Virus record (IMG/VR): IMGVR_UViG_3300029989_000510
Coordinates: 1-21,263 of that record
From: a virus
Direction: 5' to 3' (one strand)
Length of the DNA: 21,263 nucleotides
The notes under the pieces: model-generated
What the model was told of the DNA's origin: nothing
Seen by the model: only the letters and a program-made list of their open reading frames with translations
The model's database searches: none
Shown: piece by piece, positions 1-6,779 of the stretch
Layout of the letters: each line of letters begins with the position of its first letter
Position numbering within the stretch: position 1 is the stretch's first letter
Translations under genes and position numbers: made by a program

Positions 1-456
1 AATCACTCAAATACCATCAAACCAGAGCTATTTGCGTATGAATTAAAACGAGTTGGAACTGAATATGGTGAATGTGTTATTGCACCGGAAATAAACAATA
101 TGTCCGGAGGGATTGTTATTGTTACTTTGAAGAACATTTACAACAACATATTTAGAGCAACTGATAGGACAAAGGCCAAAGAGGTAGAAACATTACAGCT
201 TGGTTGGCATACTAATTCCAGGAGTAAACCACAAATGTTTATGGACTTCAGGCGAGATTATAATGATGGACTAATTCACATTCATGATGAACAAGTTTTG
301 AAAGAAATGAAATCTTATGCCAATTCTGATATAGTCGAGAACCCAAAGAGCAAGGTTACAAGACACTTTGACCTATTAGTTTCTTGTGTAATTGCATGGC
401 AGATGAAGAATGAAACAAAAGAAAGAAATGTTGTATCTGTTTCATATCATTTTTAG
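1..456 (+). CDS. terL: Terminase large subunit, C-terminal nuclease part (5' truncated by window)
   Basis: The frame is open from base 1, so this is the last 151 residues of a longer protein; the ATPase domain lies outside the window. Large terminases package DNA into the prohead with an N-terminal ATPase and a C-terminal RNase H-like nuclease that cuts the concatemer. What is visible fits the nuclease: a Glu at residue 30 in the context PEINNMSGG (family pattern E-x-N-x-x-G), a stretch ending in LGWHTNSRSKPQM, then KxxRHFDLLVSCVIAW with Asp124 where many terminases have H-D-D-x-V before a hydrophobic helix. Only one Asp is present in that last motif, which is a variation of the usual pair. 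The gene lies directly upstream of the portal, the standard order. An internal ATG at 100 is not the true start because the frame and the nuclease motif begin upstream of it. Assignment is by motif and position. Confidence 0.82.
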   Translation, partial: NHSNTIKPELFAYELKRVGTEYGECVIAPEINNMSGGIVIVTLKNIYNNIFRATDRTKAKEVETLQLGWHTNSRSKPQMFMDFRRDYNDGLIHIHDEQVLKEMKSYANSDIVENPKSKVTRHFDLLVSCVIAWQMKNETKERNVVSVSYHF

Positions 457-485
457 TTTACATTTATAAAATAAAGTATTACAAT
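457..485 (+). promoter_or_regulatory. Candidate sigma70-type promoter upstream of portal
   Basis: TTTACA at 457-462 and TACAAT at 480-485 are separated by 17 bp, directly after the terminase stop codon and about 30 bp before the portal start. The region is very AT-rich, so a chance match is possible. No terminator hairpin is seen in this gap. Confidence 0.35.
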
Positions 486-515
486 TAATATGTTAATAAC
501 TAACTAAAACAAACA

Positions 516-2552
516 ATGATTTCAAATATTGTAACTAATGATAAAGGAGAACCAGTAGATGGAAATGGTAAAAAATTATCTGTTTCTACTTATAATCCAT
601 CAGAGGAAATTAAGAAACTATTTGCAAGAGTTCAAACTGATTATCAGATGGCTTGGAGATTGCAACACAGAACTTGGGATGAGTTTGATGGTATGAGTTT
701 ACTTGAAAGAGCTAAACTAGACCAACAGACTTTTGGTGCTTATGTAGGGGTTACACAAGAACCTTTGAGTAAACAATGGAGATGGAAAGGTAGAAAGAAT
801 ACAGCACGCAATAAAGTAATTGGCATATTAGCTCATATGATAGCTGGTATGTTATTTCCATATTGCACAGCTTACAACGAAGATAACGAAGAAGATGAAG
901 CCACAGCAAGAGTAATGAGAATCTTAATTGAGGACCACCTAAAGAAAGCAGACTATGAAATAAAATTCTTATACATGGTTACTTCTGCATTAGTAAACCC
1001 AGCAGTTCATGTTGAGGTTGAGTATGTTGAAGCTATGCAAAGAATTAAAGAAAAGATGGCAGATGGAACTTACAAGGTGCTTGAAGCAGTTGATATGCTT
1101 TTGTCAGGTATTGGATTAAATCTAATCCCTATTGATAACATATTGCCAGCAGACTTTTACACTAATGATGTTCAAAGGCAACCTTACATGGTTAGAATCA
1201 GAAGAATATCTTATGACGAAGCTAGAGGAATCTATGCCGGTAAATATTTCTTTGATGAAGATGGAAAACAAGTAGACCAATTTGACCATGTGGTAGCAGG
1301 AATGACTAGATTGTTTTTAGCAGGACAGGAACACCAAACACTTTATGATATTGAATGGACCGAAGCAGATAAGAACTATGTTCAAGTCTTAACCATCCAA
1401 TATAGACCAGAAGATTTGGAAGTTACATTTGTGGCCGGAGTTTACATGGGAGAAGAAAAAGATGTTTACAATTGCAATCCATTTAATCATAGAAGAATGT
1501 CTTTGATTGGTAATGAATGGAAATCTATTCCAGTTTATAACATTGCTAAAAGTGGATTTGAACCATTAGACCCAGCTGGTAGATTCTATTACTACAAGTC
1601 AGCTTGTTTCAAAGAGTTCTGGGATGATGCAGCACAAAACAGAATGCATCAATTAGCTTATGATGGAACTTATCTTGATGTTATCAAACCATTGTTTATG
1701 TCCGGAGTTGCTAAAGTGGACCAGACAGTTATGGTTCCAGGAGCAACAATTGGTATGCCATTAGGAGCAACAGTTACACCTTATGCACTTTCACCAAATC
1801 TAGTTGCAGCAATGAATATGATGAGAAGTGAAACTGAAGATATGAGTGAATCTACTCAAGACAAACAACAGGGTGGAGTTACAGAAAAAGGAGTTACAGC
1901 AACAGCAGCAATGAAGGCAGAACAAAATGCAAGAGTTATACTTGGAGTTCTAGGAGTAATGACAGCAGACTTGATTAGACAGATAGGAGAGCTTACAGTC
2001 GATTGTATTATTCAGCACACAACAGTAGGTGAGATTGATGCAACAATACCGGAATCACTAAGAATGAAGTTCAAGACTTTAATGTCTAAAGGAAAAGAAG
2101 GTGGCAATGATGTAACACATAAGATTGAGTTTGATGATTCACTTATGGGCCAAGCATTGAGCAAAGAAAAGGCATCTGAAATGGAATGGGATATGTTTTA
2201 TAAAGCCGGTGGTCTTGGTTCTAAACAAAGACATTGGAGAATCAACCCTTACAAGTTTGCTCGAACACAGTTTGGAATACTAATTGACCCAGAACAAATA
2301 ATTTCTCGTTCAATGGGAACAGACCAACTAAGAAAAGACAGAGCATTTAATCTATTAGCAGACCCAAGAGTATCACCTTATATCAATATGCCGGAAGTGA
2401 TTGATGAGTTTATCCTAAAAGAATTTGTATCAGGTAATCCAGATAAGTTCAAAAAGACACCAGAACAAATGCAACAAGAACAACAGAATCAACAGCAACC
2501 AGGAGCAAATGATATGTTACAAAATGTAATGGGGTCGAATTTACAAAAATAA
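516..2552 (+). CDS. Portal protein
   Basis: The portal is the dodecameric ring at the unique capsid vertex; DNA enters and leaves through it, and it binds the terminase and the tail adaptor. The 678-aa length suits the large portals of short-tailed phages (roughly 500-730 aa). The gene follows the terminase and precedes scaffold and capsid genes. Residues 20-120 are helical with many aromatic residues (EFDGMSLLERAKLDQQTFGAYVG, shown only in part here, then RNTARNKVIGILAHMIAGML). Around residues 450-510 is an Ala/Met-rich helical stretch consistent with the stem and crown. The C-terminus (from about 650) is Gln/Pro/Asn-rich, as in many portals. The start is the first ATG after a non-coding stretch; there is no SD. 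Family assignment is by length, order and overall character, not by a search. Confidence 0.82.
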   Translation: MISNIVTNDKGEPVDGNGKKLSVSTYNPSEEIKKLFARVQTDYQMAWRLQHRTWDEFDGMSLLERAKLDQQTFGAYVGVTQEPLSKQWRWKGRKNTARNKVIGILAHMIAGMLFPYCTAYNEDNEEDEATARVMRILIEDHLKKADYEIKFLYMVTSALVNPAVHVEVEYVEAMQRIKEKMADGTYKVLEAVDMLLSGIGLNLIPIDNILPADFYTNDVQRQPYMVRIRRISYDEARGIYAGKYFFDEDGKQVDQFDHVVAGMTRLFLAGQEHQTLYDIEWTEADKNYVQVLTIQYRPEDLEVTFVAGVYMGEEKDVYNCNPFNHRRMSLIGNEWKSIPVYNIAKSGFEPLDPAGRFYYYKSACFKEFWDDAAQNRMHQLAYDGTYLDVIKPLFMSGVAKVDQTVMVPGATIGMPLGATVTPYALSPNLVAAMNMMRSETEDMSESTQDKQQGGVTEKGVTATAAMKAEQNARVILGVLGVMTADLIRQIGELTVDCIIQHTTVGEIDATIPESLRMKFKTLMSKGKEGGNDVTHKIEFDDSLMGQALSKEKASEMEWDMFYKAGGLGSKQRHWRINPYKFARTQFGILIDPEQIISRSMGTDQLRKDRAFNLLADPRVSPYINMPEVIDEFILKEFVSGNPDKFKKTPEQMQQEQQNQQQPGANDMLQNVMGSNLQK

Positions 2553-2571
2553 TTAAATTAAAATAAAATAT

Positions 2572-2802
2572 ATGAAAAATGTAATAACAAAAAAAACAGC
2601 AGATAAATTTCAACCAAAAAAGATAGTAGGTAAAACAGCAAAAACACCAAAGTGGGAAGGTTCAAAAGCAGATAAAAAGATGGATAAGAAGATGGGTTAT
2701 AAAGAAGGCTCAAAGAAAGATAATAAACTAGATAAGAAAATGGCTAAGGCTAAGTCTGGTAAAGTTATGCTTGGAAAGGCAATGAAAAAATTAGCAAAAT
2801 AA
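2572..2802 (+). CDS. Lys-rich 76-aa protein, function unknown
   Basis: I do not recognise a family. Twenty-seven of 76 residues are lysine and there is no arginine; the middle repeats D/N-K-K-M units (DKKMDKKMGYKEG, then DKKMAKAK). Such a strongly basic, low-complexity small protein could bind nucleic acid or neutralise packaged DNA, or act as a small capsid protein, but that is inference. It starts 19 bp after the portal stop, in the context AAAATATATG with no SD, and is followed 11 bp later by another short basic gene, so the two probably share the portal transcript. Its absence of Arg fits the general CpG and CGN avoidance only partly, since AGA is common elsewhere in the window. Confidence 0.7.
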   Translation: MKNVITKKTADKFQPKKIVGKTAKTPKWEGSKADKKMDKKMGYKEGSKKDNKLDKKMAKAKSGKVMLGKAMKKLAK

Positions 2803-2813
2803 TTTAAAACTAT

Positions 2814-2930
2814 ATGGCAGAAAAATCAAAACAAAAAATTAGATTACATAAGTTTATTGCAACAGGTGGTAAACCAAAAGATTACAAGGGGGCAGTGAAA
2901 AATAGTGTTGTTAGACCAACAAAAAAGTAG
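2814..2930 (+). CDS. Small basic 38-aa protein, function unknown
   Basis: The frame runs from ATG at 2814 to TAG at 2928-2930. The product begins MAEKSKQKIRLHKFIATGG and ends in RPTKK; 10 of 38 residues are Lys or Arg. The start context TATATGGC is the same as that of the decoration protein and both ejection-protein genes in this window, which argues that it is a real gene despite its length. It lies 11 bp after the Lys-rich gene and 12 bp before the HNH gene. No family recognised. Confidence 0.55.
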   Translation: MAEKSKQKIRLHKFIATGGKPKDYKGAVKNSVVRPTKK

Positions 2931-2942
2931 TAAAATACTTAT

Positions 2943-3524
2943 ATGCCAAGAGGTATATACAAAAGAATAAAATCTCCTTTAAATAAAACAACCTATAAAC
3001 ATACAGAGGAATTTAAAAAAGCTCTTAGCCAAAGAATGAAAGGAAACTCTTATGGTAAGTGGTGGAAAGGCAAAAAAAGACGACCATTTACACAAGAACA
3101 TCTTGAAAAAATGAGTAAAGTTAAAAAAGGTGTAAAATGTATAAGGAGTATTAAAGGGAAAGAATCTTTTAAAGTTAAAATGTCAGGGGATAATAATCCT
3201 ATGAAAAATCCTGAATTAAGAAAATATTTTAGTTTAAGATTCAAGGGAGAAAATAGTAATTTGTGGAAAGGAGGTTTAACTGAAAAGAATCTAATTATAA
3301 GAAACTCTAGTGAGTATAAACTTTGGAGAGAAGCAGTCTTCAAAAGAGATAATTGGACTTGTATATGGTGTAAAATAAGAGGAGGAAAATTAGAAGCAGA
3401 CCATATAAAACCCTTTAGTTTATATCCTGAATTAAGATTTGCTATAGATAATGGTAGAACACTTTGTCGAAAGTGTCACCAAACCACCGAAACTTATGGT
3501 GGAAAAAGTATTAAAAGTAAGTAA
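2943..3524 (+). CDS. HNH homing-type endonuclease, free-standing
   Basis: The 193-aa product has a basic N-terminal half with NUMOD3-like short motifs ([10 protein letters not shown] near residue 80 and [10 protein letters not shown] near residue 100), which in homing endonucleases act as DNA-binding modules. The C-terminal HNH nuclease begins at about residue 128: [16 protein letters not shown], Cys140-x2-Cys143, Asp153-His154 (ADHI), Asn170, and Cys175-x2-Cys178-His179. The H-N-H residues and both zinc-binding Cys pairs are intact, so the enzyme looks active. It sits between portal and scaffold genes, a common insertion place for free-standing homing endonucleases; nothing suggests it interrupts a gene. 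A role in packaging, known for HNH proteins placed next to terminases in some phages, is possible but less likely given the NUMOD-like part. Confidence 0.87.
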   Translation: MPRGIYKRIKSPLNKTTYKHTEEFKKALSQRMKGNSYGKWWKGKKRRPFTQEHLEKMSKVKKGVKCIRSIKGKESFKVKMSGDNNPMKNPELRKYFSLRFKGENSNLWKGGLTEKNLIIRNSSEYKLWREAVFKRDNWTCIWCKIRGGKLEADHIKPFSLYPELRFAIDNGRTLCRKCHQTTETYGGKSIKSK

Positions 3525-3535
3525 GAAAAAATAAT

Positions 3536-3739
3536 ATGACACCAGATTGGGTAATTAATTATTCTAAGTATCAGAGAGCAATGGCAACAGCTAAAAACTC
3601 AAATGATATTTCAGAAGTTAAAGCATTATATATTTCTTTTGGTGGCAAAGTAATTATTACAGATGATGAGCCAACTATTGAATTAGAACCAGAAGTTATA
3701 GCAGATGTTAAAGCAAAAAAAGTAAAGATAACAAAATAA
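3536..3739 (+). CDS. Hypothetical 67-aa protein
   Basis: No family recognised. The product (MTPDWVINYSKYQRAMATAK at the N-terminus) has a short helical first half and a C-terminal half alternating Glu and Lys (ELEPEVIADVKAKKVKITK). It starts 11 bp after the HNH gene with the leader AAAAAATAATATG and its TAA is followed without a gap by the ATG of the next gene (TAAATG), so the two are probably translated together. Its place before the scaffold gene suggests a minor morphogenesis role, but there is no direct evidence. Confidence 0.6.
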   Translation: MTPDWVINYSKYQRAMATAKNSNDISEVKALYISFGGKVIITDDEPTIELEPEVIADVKAKKVKITK

Positions 3740-4117
3740 ATGATAAGTCCTACAACAGAAAAATTAATAAAGCAACTTAAAAAAAGCAACTTAACCTTAG
3801 AGGATAGGAATGCTATTGTAACAGTTTTATTGGATAAATTAGTTGTATTACCTTTAAACAACACCCTTGTAATAAACCACAAGGGCATTGTTGTTAATGG
3901 TAAACCACTAGAACAAGAGGTAGCACTTAACTTTGTAGAAAGTTGCCACGCTTTGAAAGGAAACATGGCAAGAAATATAATTAGAGAACAAATGAAGTTC
4001 CTTGCAATCAATTTAGGGATACATAATGCAGTAAGTTTAGATACAATGTATTTTGCTAAAGCAGCATTGTGGAATATTCAACAAGAAGATGAATTATTAC
4101 AAAAAATAATTGATTAA
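3740..4117 (+). CDS. Conserved-looking phage protein of unknown function (125 aa)
   Basis: The product is mostly helical: an N-terminal amphipathic part (TEKLIKQLKKSNLTLEDRN), a beta-like middle (NTLVINHKGIVVNGKPL), and a C-terminal helical part with ARNIIREQMKFLAINLGIH and FAKAALWNIQQEDELL. I recall similar small proteins lying between portal and scaffold genes in environmental phages, but no function is known to me. The ATG follows the upstream TAA directly. A promoter candidate begins 4 bp after its stop, so it is likely the last gene of the portal transcription unit. Confidence 0.65.
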   Translation: MISPTTEKLIKQLKKSNLTLEDRNAIVTVLLDKLVVLPLNNTLVINHKGIVVNGKPLEQEVALNFVESCHALKGNMARNIIREQMKFLAINLGIHNAVSLDTMYFAKAALWNIQQEDELLQKIID

Positions 4118-4121
4118 TTTG

Positions 4122-4150
4122 TTGCAATAAAAATTAGTTAGTAGTATTAT
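4122..4150 (+). promoter_or_regulatory. Candidate sigma70-type promoter for the scaffold-capsid unit
   Basis: TTGCAA at 4122-4127 and TATTAT at 4145-4150 are 17 bp apart. Transcription would begin near 4157, giving a leader of nearly 60 nt that contains two short hairpins before the scaffold start at 4215. The 97-bp gap here is the longest in the head cluster, which supports a regulatory role. Confidence 0.5.
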
Positions 4151-4163
4151 TAATATAAGGTAA

Positions 4164-4208
4164 CTTGCACCTAGCAAGACTAACACGCAACTCTGGCTAT
4201 TAACAGAG
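4164..4208 (+). promoter_or_regulatory. Two-hairpin leader before scaffold gene
   Basis: The predicted leader holds two perfect 5-bp stems: CTTGC (4164-4168), a 5-nt loop, GCAAG (4174-4178); and CTCTG (4191-4195), an 8-nt loop, CAGAG (4204-4208). The second ends 6 nt before the ATG. With no SD present, such hairpins may shape ribosome access or stabilise the mRNA; this is inference. Confidence 0.4.
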
Positions 4209-4214
4209 AACAAC

Positions 4215-4877
4215 ATGGCAGACAACATAAAAATAGAGGATTTAGTAGAAAAACCAGTAGCTCCAACCTCTGAAGTTACACAACCAGTTATAGTGGAACC
4301 TAAAAAAGAGGAACCAACTATAGAACAAGACCCTTTGAAAGTTGAGCTAGATAGGGTAACTAAAACTGGAAGAACTGAAAAAGAAAAAGCTGAATTTACT
4401 TTGCGTAAAACAGCAGAAAGAGTTAAGGCATTAGGTGGTGACCCTACATCTATTCTTGGAATAAATGAGGACCCAAAACCAAATGACGAAGATGATGACA
4501 AACCTTTAACAATCGGAATGTATAAAAAGATTCAGCAAGAGGGTGCTACTAAAACAGCATTTCAACTAGCTGATGAAATACAAAACGAAACTGAAAAGGA
4601 ACTTGTAAAATATCATTTAGAAAACTCAATCAAATCTACCGGTAATCCAGATGAGGATTTAAAACTTGCAAGAGCTTTGACTAACGCTGTTAAAAACAGT
4701 CAGATAATCGAAGAATCTGCAAGGAAAACTCCACCAAAAACATTTTCTAATAGTAGTGGTGTCGAAGCCAAGAAAATAGAAAATACTGGTGAGCTTGAAC
4801 CTCATGAGCTACCATTTCTCGGAAAACCTTTTAACATGACTAAAGAAGCCATAATAAAAGCTAGACAACCTAAATAA
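4215..4877 (+). CDS. Putative capsid scaffolding protein
   Basis: Scaffolding proteins guide assembly of the prohead and are removed before packaging. The 220-aa product lies just before the decoration and capsid genes, is highly charged and probably mostly helical, and has acidic low-complexity parts (NEDPKPNDEDDDKPLT at about residues 83-98), all typical of scaffolds. The first 45 residues are Pro/Glu/Val-rich and probably disordered. The C-terminal part (ELPFLGKPFNMTKEAIIKA) may be the capsid-binding helix. No protease motif is seen. The start context is GAACAACATG, different from the usual TATATG, and comes after the two-hairpin leader. Assignment rests on position and composition. Confidence 0.65.
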   Translation: MADNIKIEDLVEKPVAPTSEVTQPVIVEPKKEEPTIEQDPLKVELDRVTKTGRTEKEKAEFTLRKTAERVKALGGDPTSILGINEDPKPNDEDDDKPLTIGMYKKIQQEGATKTAFQLADEIQNETEKELVKYHLENSIKSTGNPDEDLKLARALTNAVKNSQIIEESARKTPPKTFSNSSGVEAKKIENTGELEPHELPFLGKPFNMTKEAIIKARQPK

Positions 4878-4922
4878 TCAAATAGTCTTGTATTATTATT
4901 TATTTAATTTTACAAAACATAT

Positions 4923-5438
4923 ATGGCAGCAGTAAGAAACGCAATCGGTATTATTACCGAAACAGACCCTCGTTTTGCAATACCAGGAGTAATAGTAGCA
5001 GCAGGAGCAGTTGCAACAATCGCAGCAGGTTCACCTACTAAGTCAGCAGATGCAGCAGGAGCAGCAACAGGAGCAGTAATTCCTATGGTTGATGCTAATG
5101 GAACAATCGCAGAAAACTTTACCGGTGTAGCAAAAAGTGATTCAAATGAAACAGCAGCAGTAGCAGGAACAGTAGCAATTTGGCTACCATTGCCTGGTTA
5201 TATCTACAGTTGTGCAACTAAATTAGCAACAGATATAAACACACCAGCTAAATTGGGTGCTATGTTTAGAAAGAGAGTTATCTTTGATTTAACAGGAACA
5301 ACTTGGACTGTAGATTCAGGAGCAGCAGATGCTCTAGTAAATTGTGTCACAATCGTGGGTGGAGATTACAGAACAGGAACAGTTTACTTTGTTTACAAAC
5401 CAGCTGGAACACTATTAGGCCAACACCAGGTTGCTTAA
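4923..5438 (+). CDS. Putative head decoration / capsid stabilising protein
   Basis: The 171-aa product lies between scaffold and major capsid genes. It starts with a short ordered segment (RNAIGIITETDPRFAIPGV), has an Ala/Gly-rich stretch at about residues 25-55, then a probable beta-rich part (FTGVAKSDSNETAAVAGTV, followed by WLPLPGYIYSCATKLATDI). This pattern of a Gly/Ala-rich N-terminus with a small beta-barrel resembles capsid decoration proteins, which bind the outside of the expanded capsid. The start is TATATGGCAGC with no SD. This gene holds more non-CCGG CpGs than most of the window (for example four within 4921-4980). The function is inferred from order and composition. Confidence 0.55.
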   Translation: MAAVRNAIGIITETDPRFAIPGVIVAAGAVATIAAGSPTKSADAAGAATGAVIPMVDANGTIAENFTGVAKSDSNETAAVAGTVAIWLPLPGYIYSCATKLATDINTPAKLGAMFRKRVIFDLTGTTWTVDSGAADALVNCVTIVGGDYRTGTVYFVYKPAGTLLGQHQVA

Positions 5439-5468
5439 TTATTATTAACTTAATCAATATAAATATAT

Positions 5469-6395
5469 ATGCACAATGATATAGCACCTTCACTGATACT
5501 CGTTAAGACAGCACTTGATAAGTTGTTAGATGAAGCAACAATAGAATTAGCAGTTGTCGGTAAGGCAACAGCTAAAGACGAAATGGTTTTCACACAGGAT
5601 TCAGCAACAAACGCAGCAGTAGTTAGTTCAGTAATCGGTGGTGGAGGATACTTTTCATCAACTCTTGATGATGTAGCTCCAACAAACGAAGCTAACCTTT
5701 CAGCAGCAGCACAAAAAACAAGTTTGGTCCTTCAGTTTAAAAAGAATCTACCAATCAGTAGAACTTTCATGGCCGACCAACAGCTTTCAGCAGTTAGTAA
5801 GGCAGTTCGCCAACAGGCTTTAACTTGGGCAGCATCACAAGACAGAAATGCTTTCAGCACTTATGCTCTTGGATTTACTACTCAATTAACAATAGATGGA
5901 GTGGCTTTGTTCTCAAACTCACACATCAACCAAAATGGTGATACTGTAGATAACCTAGAAACAGGAGTTCTAACAGATGCAAACTTGAACATTGTAGTTA
6001 ATAGCCTAAGAACACAGTTGTCACAAACTGGCGTAGTAATTGGATATGAGCCTAAGTTTATCTTAACTCCTTCACTTCTTCACCAGACAGGTATGACTAT
6101 TGCTAAATCAGTTCTTAGAGCTGGTGGTGCAAATAACGACCTTAACTATTTCTCAGAAATGTATCCTGGAATGAAAGTAGTTTACTCTCCATTCCTAGAT
6201 GCAACTTCAACAACAGCATACTTTGTAGGTTCACAAACTCATGGAGTATATCGTTTTGAAAGAGAAGCATTTTTCACAGACCTAGTAGACTGGAAAACAA
6301 ATATTAATGACCAATACATGTATAAAATGCGTGCAAGAGAGGTTGTTGATTCAATTGAATATTCAGGACTTGTAGGTTCTAATGGAACAGTTTAA
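5469..6395 (+). CDS. Major capsid protein (HK97-fold type)
   Basis: The main shell protein. At 308 aa it fits HK97-fold capsid proteins that lack a long N-terminal delta domain. Features in order: helical N-terminus (PSLILVKTALDKLLDEATIE), an E-loop-like Gly-rich region near residues 55-65 (SSVIGGGGYFSS), a long helix near residues 100-125 (SKAVRQQALTWAASQDRNAF), then DGVALFSNSHINQNGD, which recalls the LF-xx-SH-x-N pattern of Mu-type and related capsid proteins, and the C-terminal RAREVVDSIEYSGLVGSNG. It follows scaffold and decoration genes and is directly followed by a strong hairpin, a usual place for a stop or processing site after the most highly expressed gene. Start ATATATATG without SD. 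Confidence 0.87.
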   Translation: MHNDIAPSLILVKTALDKLLDEATIELAVVGKATAKDEMVFTQDSATNAAVVSSVIGGGGYFSSTLDDVAPTNEANLSAAAQKTSLVLQFKKNLPISRTFMADQQLSAVSKAVRQQALTWAASQDRNAFSTYALGFTTQLTIDGVALFSNSHINQNGDTVDNLETGVLTDANLNIVVNSLRTQLSQTGVVIGYEPKFILTPSLLHQTGMTIAKSVLRAGGANNDLNYFSEMYPGMKVVYSPFLDATSTTAYFVGSQTHGVYRFEREAFFTDLVDWKTNINDQYMYKMRAREVVDSIEYSGLVGSNGTV

Positions 6396-6399
6396 GTTG

Positions 6400-6439
6400 T
6401 TTATTCCCTCAATCCCTTATGGGGATTGGGATGAGTAAA
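6400..6439 (+). terminator. Hairpin after major capsid gene, no U-tract
   Basis: The inner stem CAATCCC (6410-6416), loop TTATG, GGGATTG (6422-6428) is perfect. An outer stem pairs TTTATTC (6400-6406) with GAGTAAA (6433-6439) through seven pairs, one a G-U wobble, with a small internal loop between. The sequence after it has no run of T, so a normal intrinsic terminator is not complete; partial termination, mRNA 3' stabilisation or processing are alternatives. Confidence 0.6.
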
Positions 6440-6471
6440 TAACTCAATTAATAATTTAATTAATAAAATAT

Positions 6472-6771
6472 ATGTCACTACAAGCAACATCACTCTTAAC
6501 AGCAGCACATGATTATGGAACTTATAAAAATATAAGTGCATCATCATTAGTAGAAACAGGTTCTGGAACATTACAGGGCCTTATAATTAATTCTCACACA
6601 AATGGAACAATTAAGTTCTGGGATAATACAAGTGCAGCTACTACTGTGCTTTGTAACACTATTACTTTAGCAGCAACTGAAAGATGGATTCCATTATTTG
6701 GAGCAAAGTTTGTAAAAGGACTTTATGCAACAATTGGTGGAGTAGCAGATGTTACAATTATTTATAACTAA
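6472..6771 (+). CDS. Small phage structural protein, 99 aa
   Basis: The product is probably all beta: SSLVETGSGTLQGLIINS, then GTIKFWDNTSAATTVLCNTI, and a C-terminal FGAKFVKGLYATIGGVADVT. This layout (a surface strand with LxGIxINS, a G-T-I-K-x-x-D motif, and G-G-V-A-D-V-T near the end) is one I associate with small beta-sandwich proteins in phage head or tail clusters, such as head-fibre C-terminal units. Exact function is unknown. It comes after the hairpin behind the capsid gene, starts with AAAATATATG and is followed 8 bp later by the adaptor-like gene. Confidence 0.6.
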   Translation: MSLQATSLLTAAHDYGTYKNISASSLVETGSGTLQGLIINSHTNGTIKFWDNTSAATTVLCNTITLAATERWIPLFGAKFVKGLYATIGGVADVTIIYN

Positions 6772-6779
6772 AAAATAAC

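Noticed and set aside
4097-4501. Open frame on the - strand covering the scaffold start
   Set aside because: It spans the promoter and leader of the scaffold gene and encodes a Ser/Leu-rich product typical of a reverse shadow.
4862-4922. Promoter before the decoration gene (TTGTAT-17-TACAAA)
   Set aside because: Weak at both boxes and within almost pure A/T sequence; chance match is as likely.
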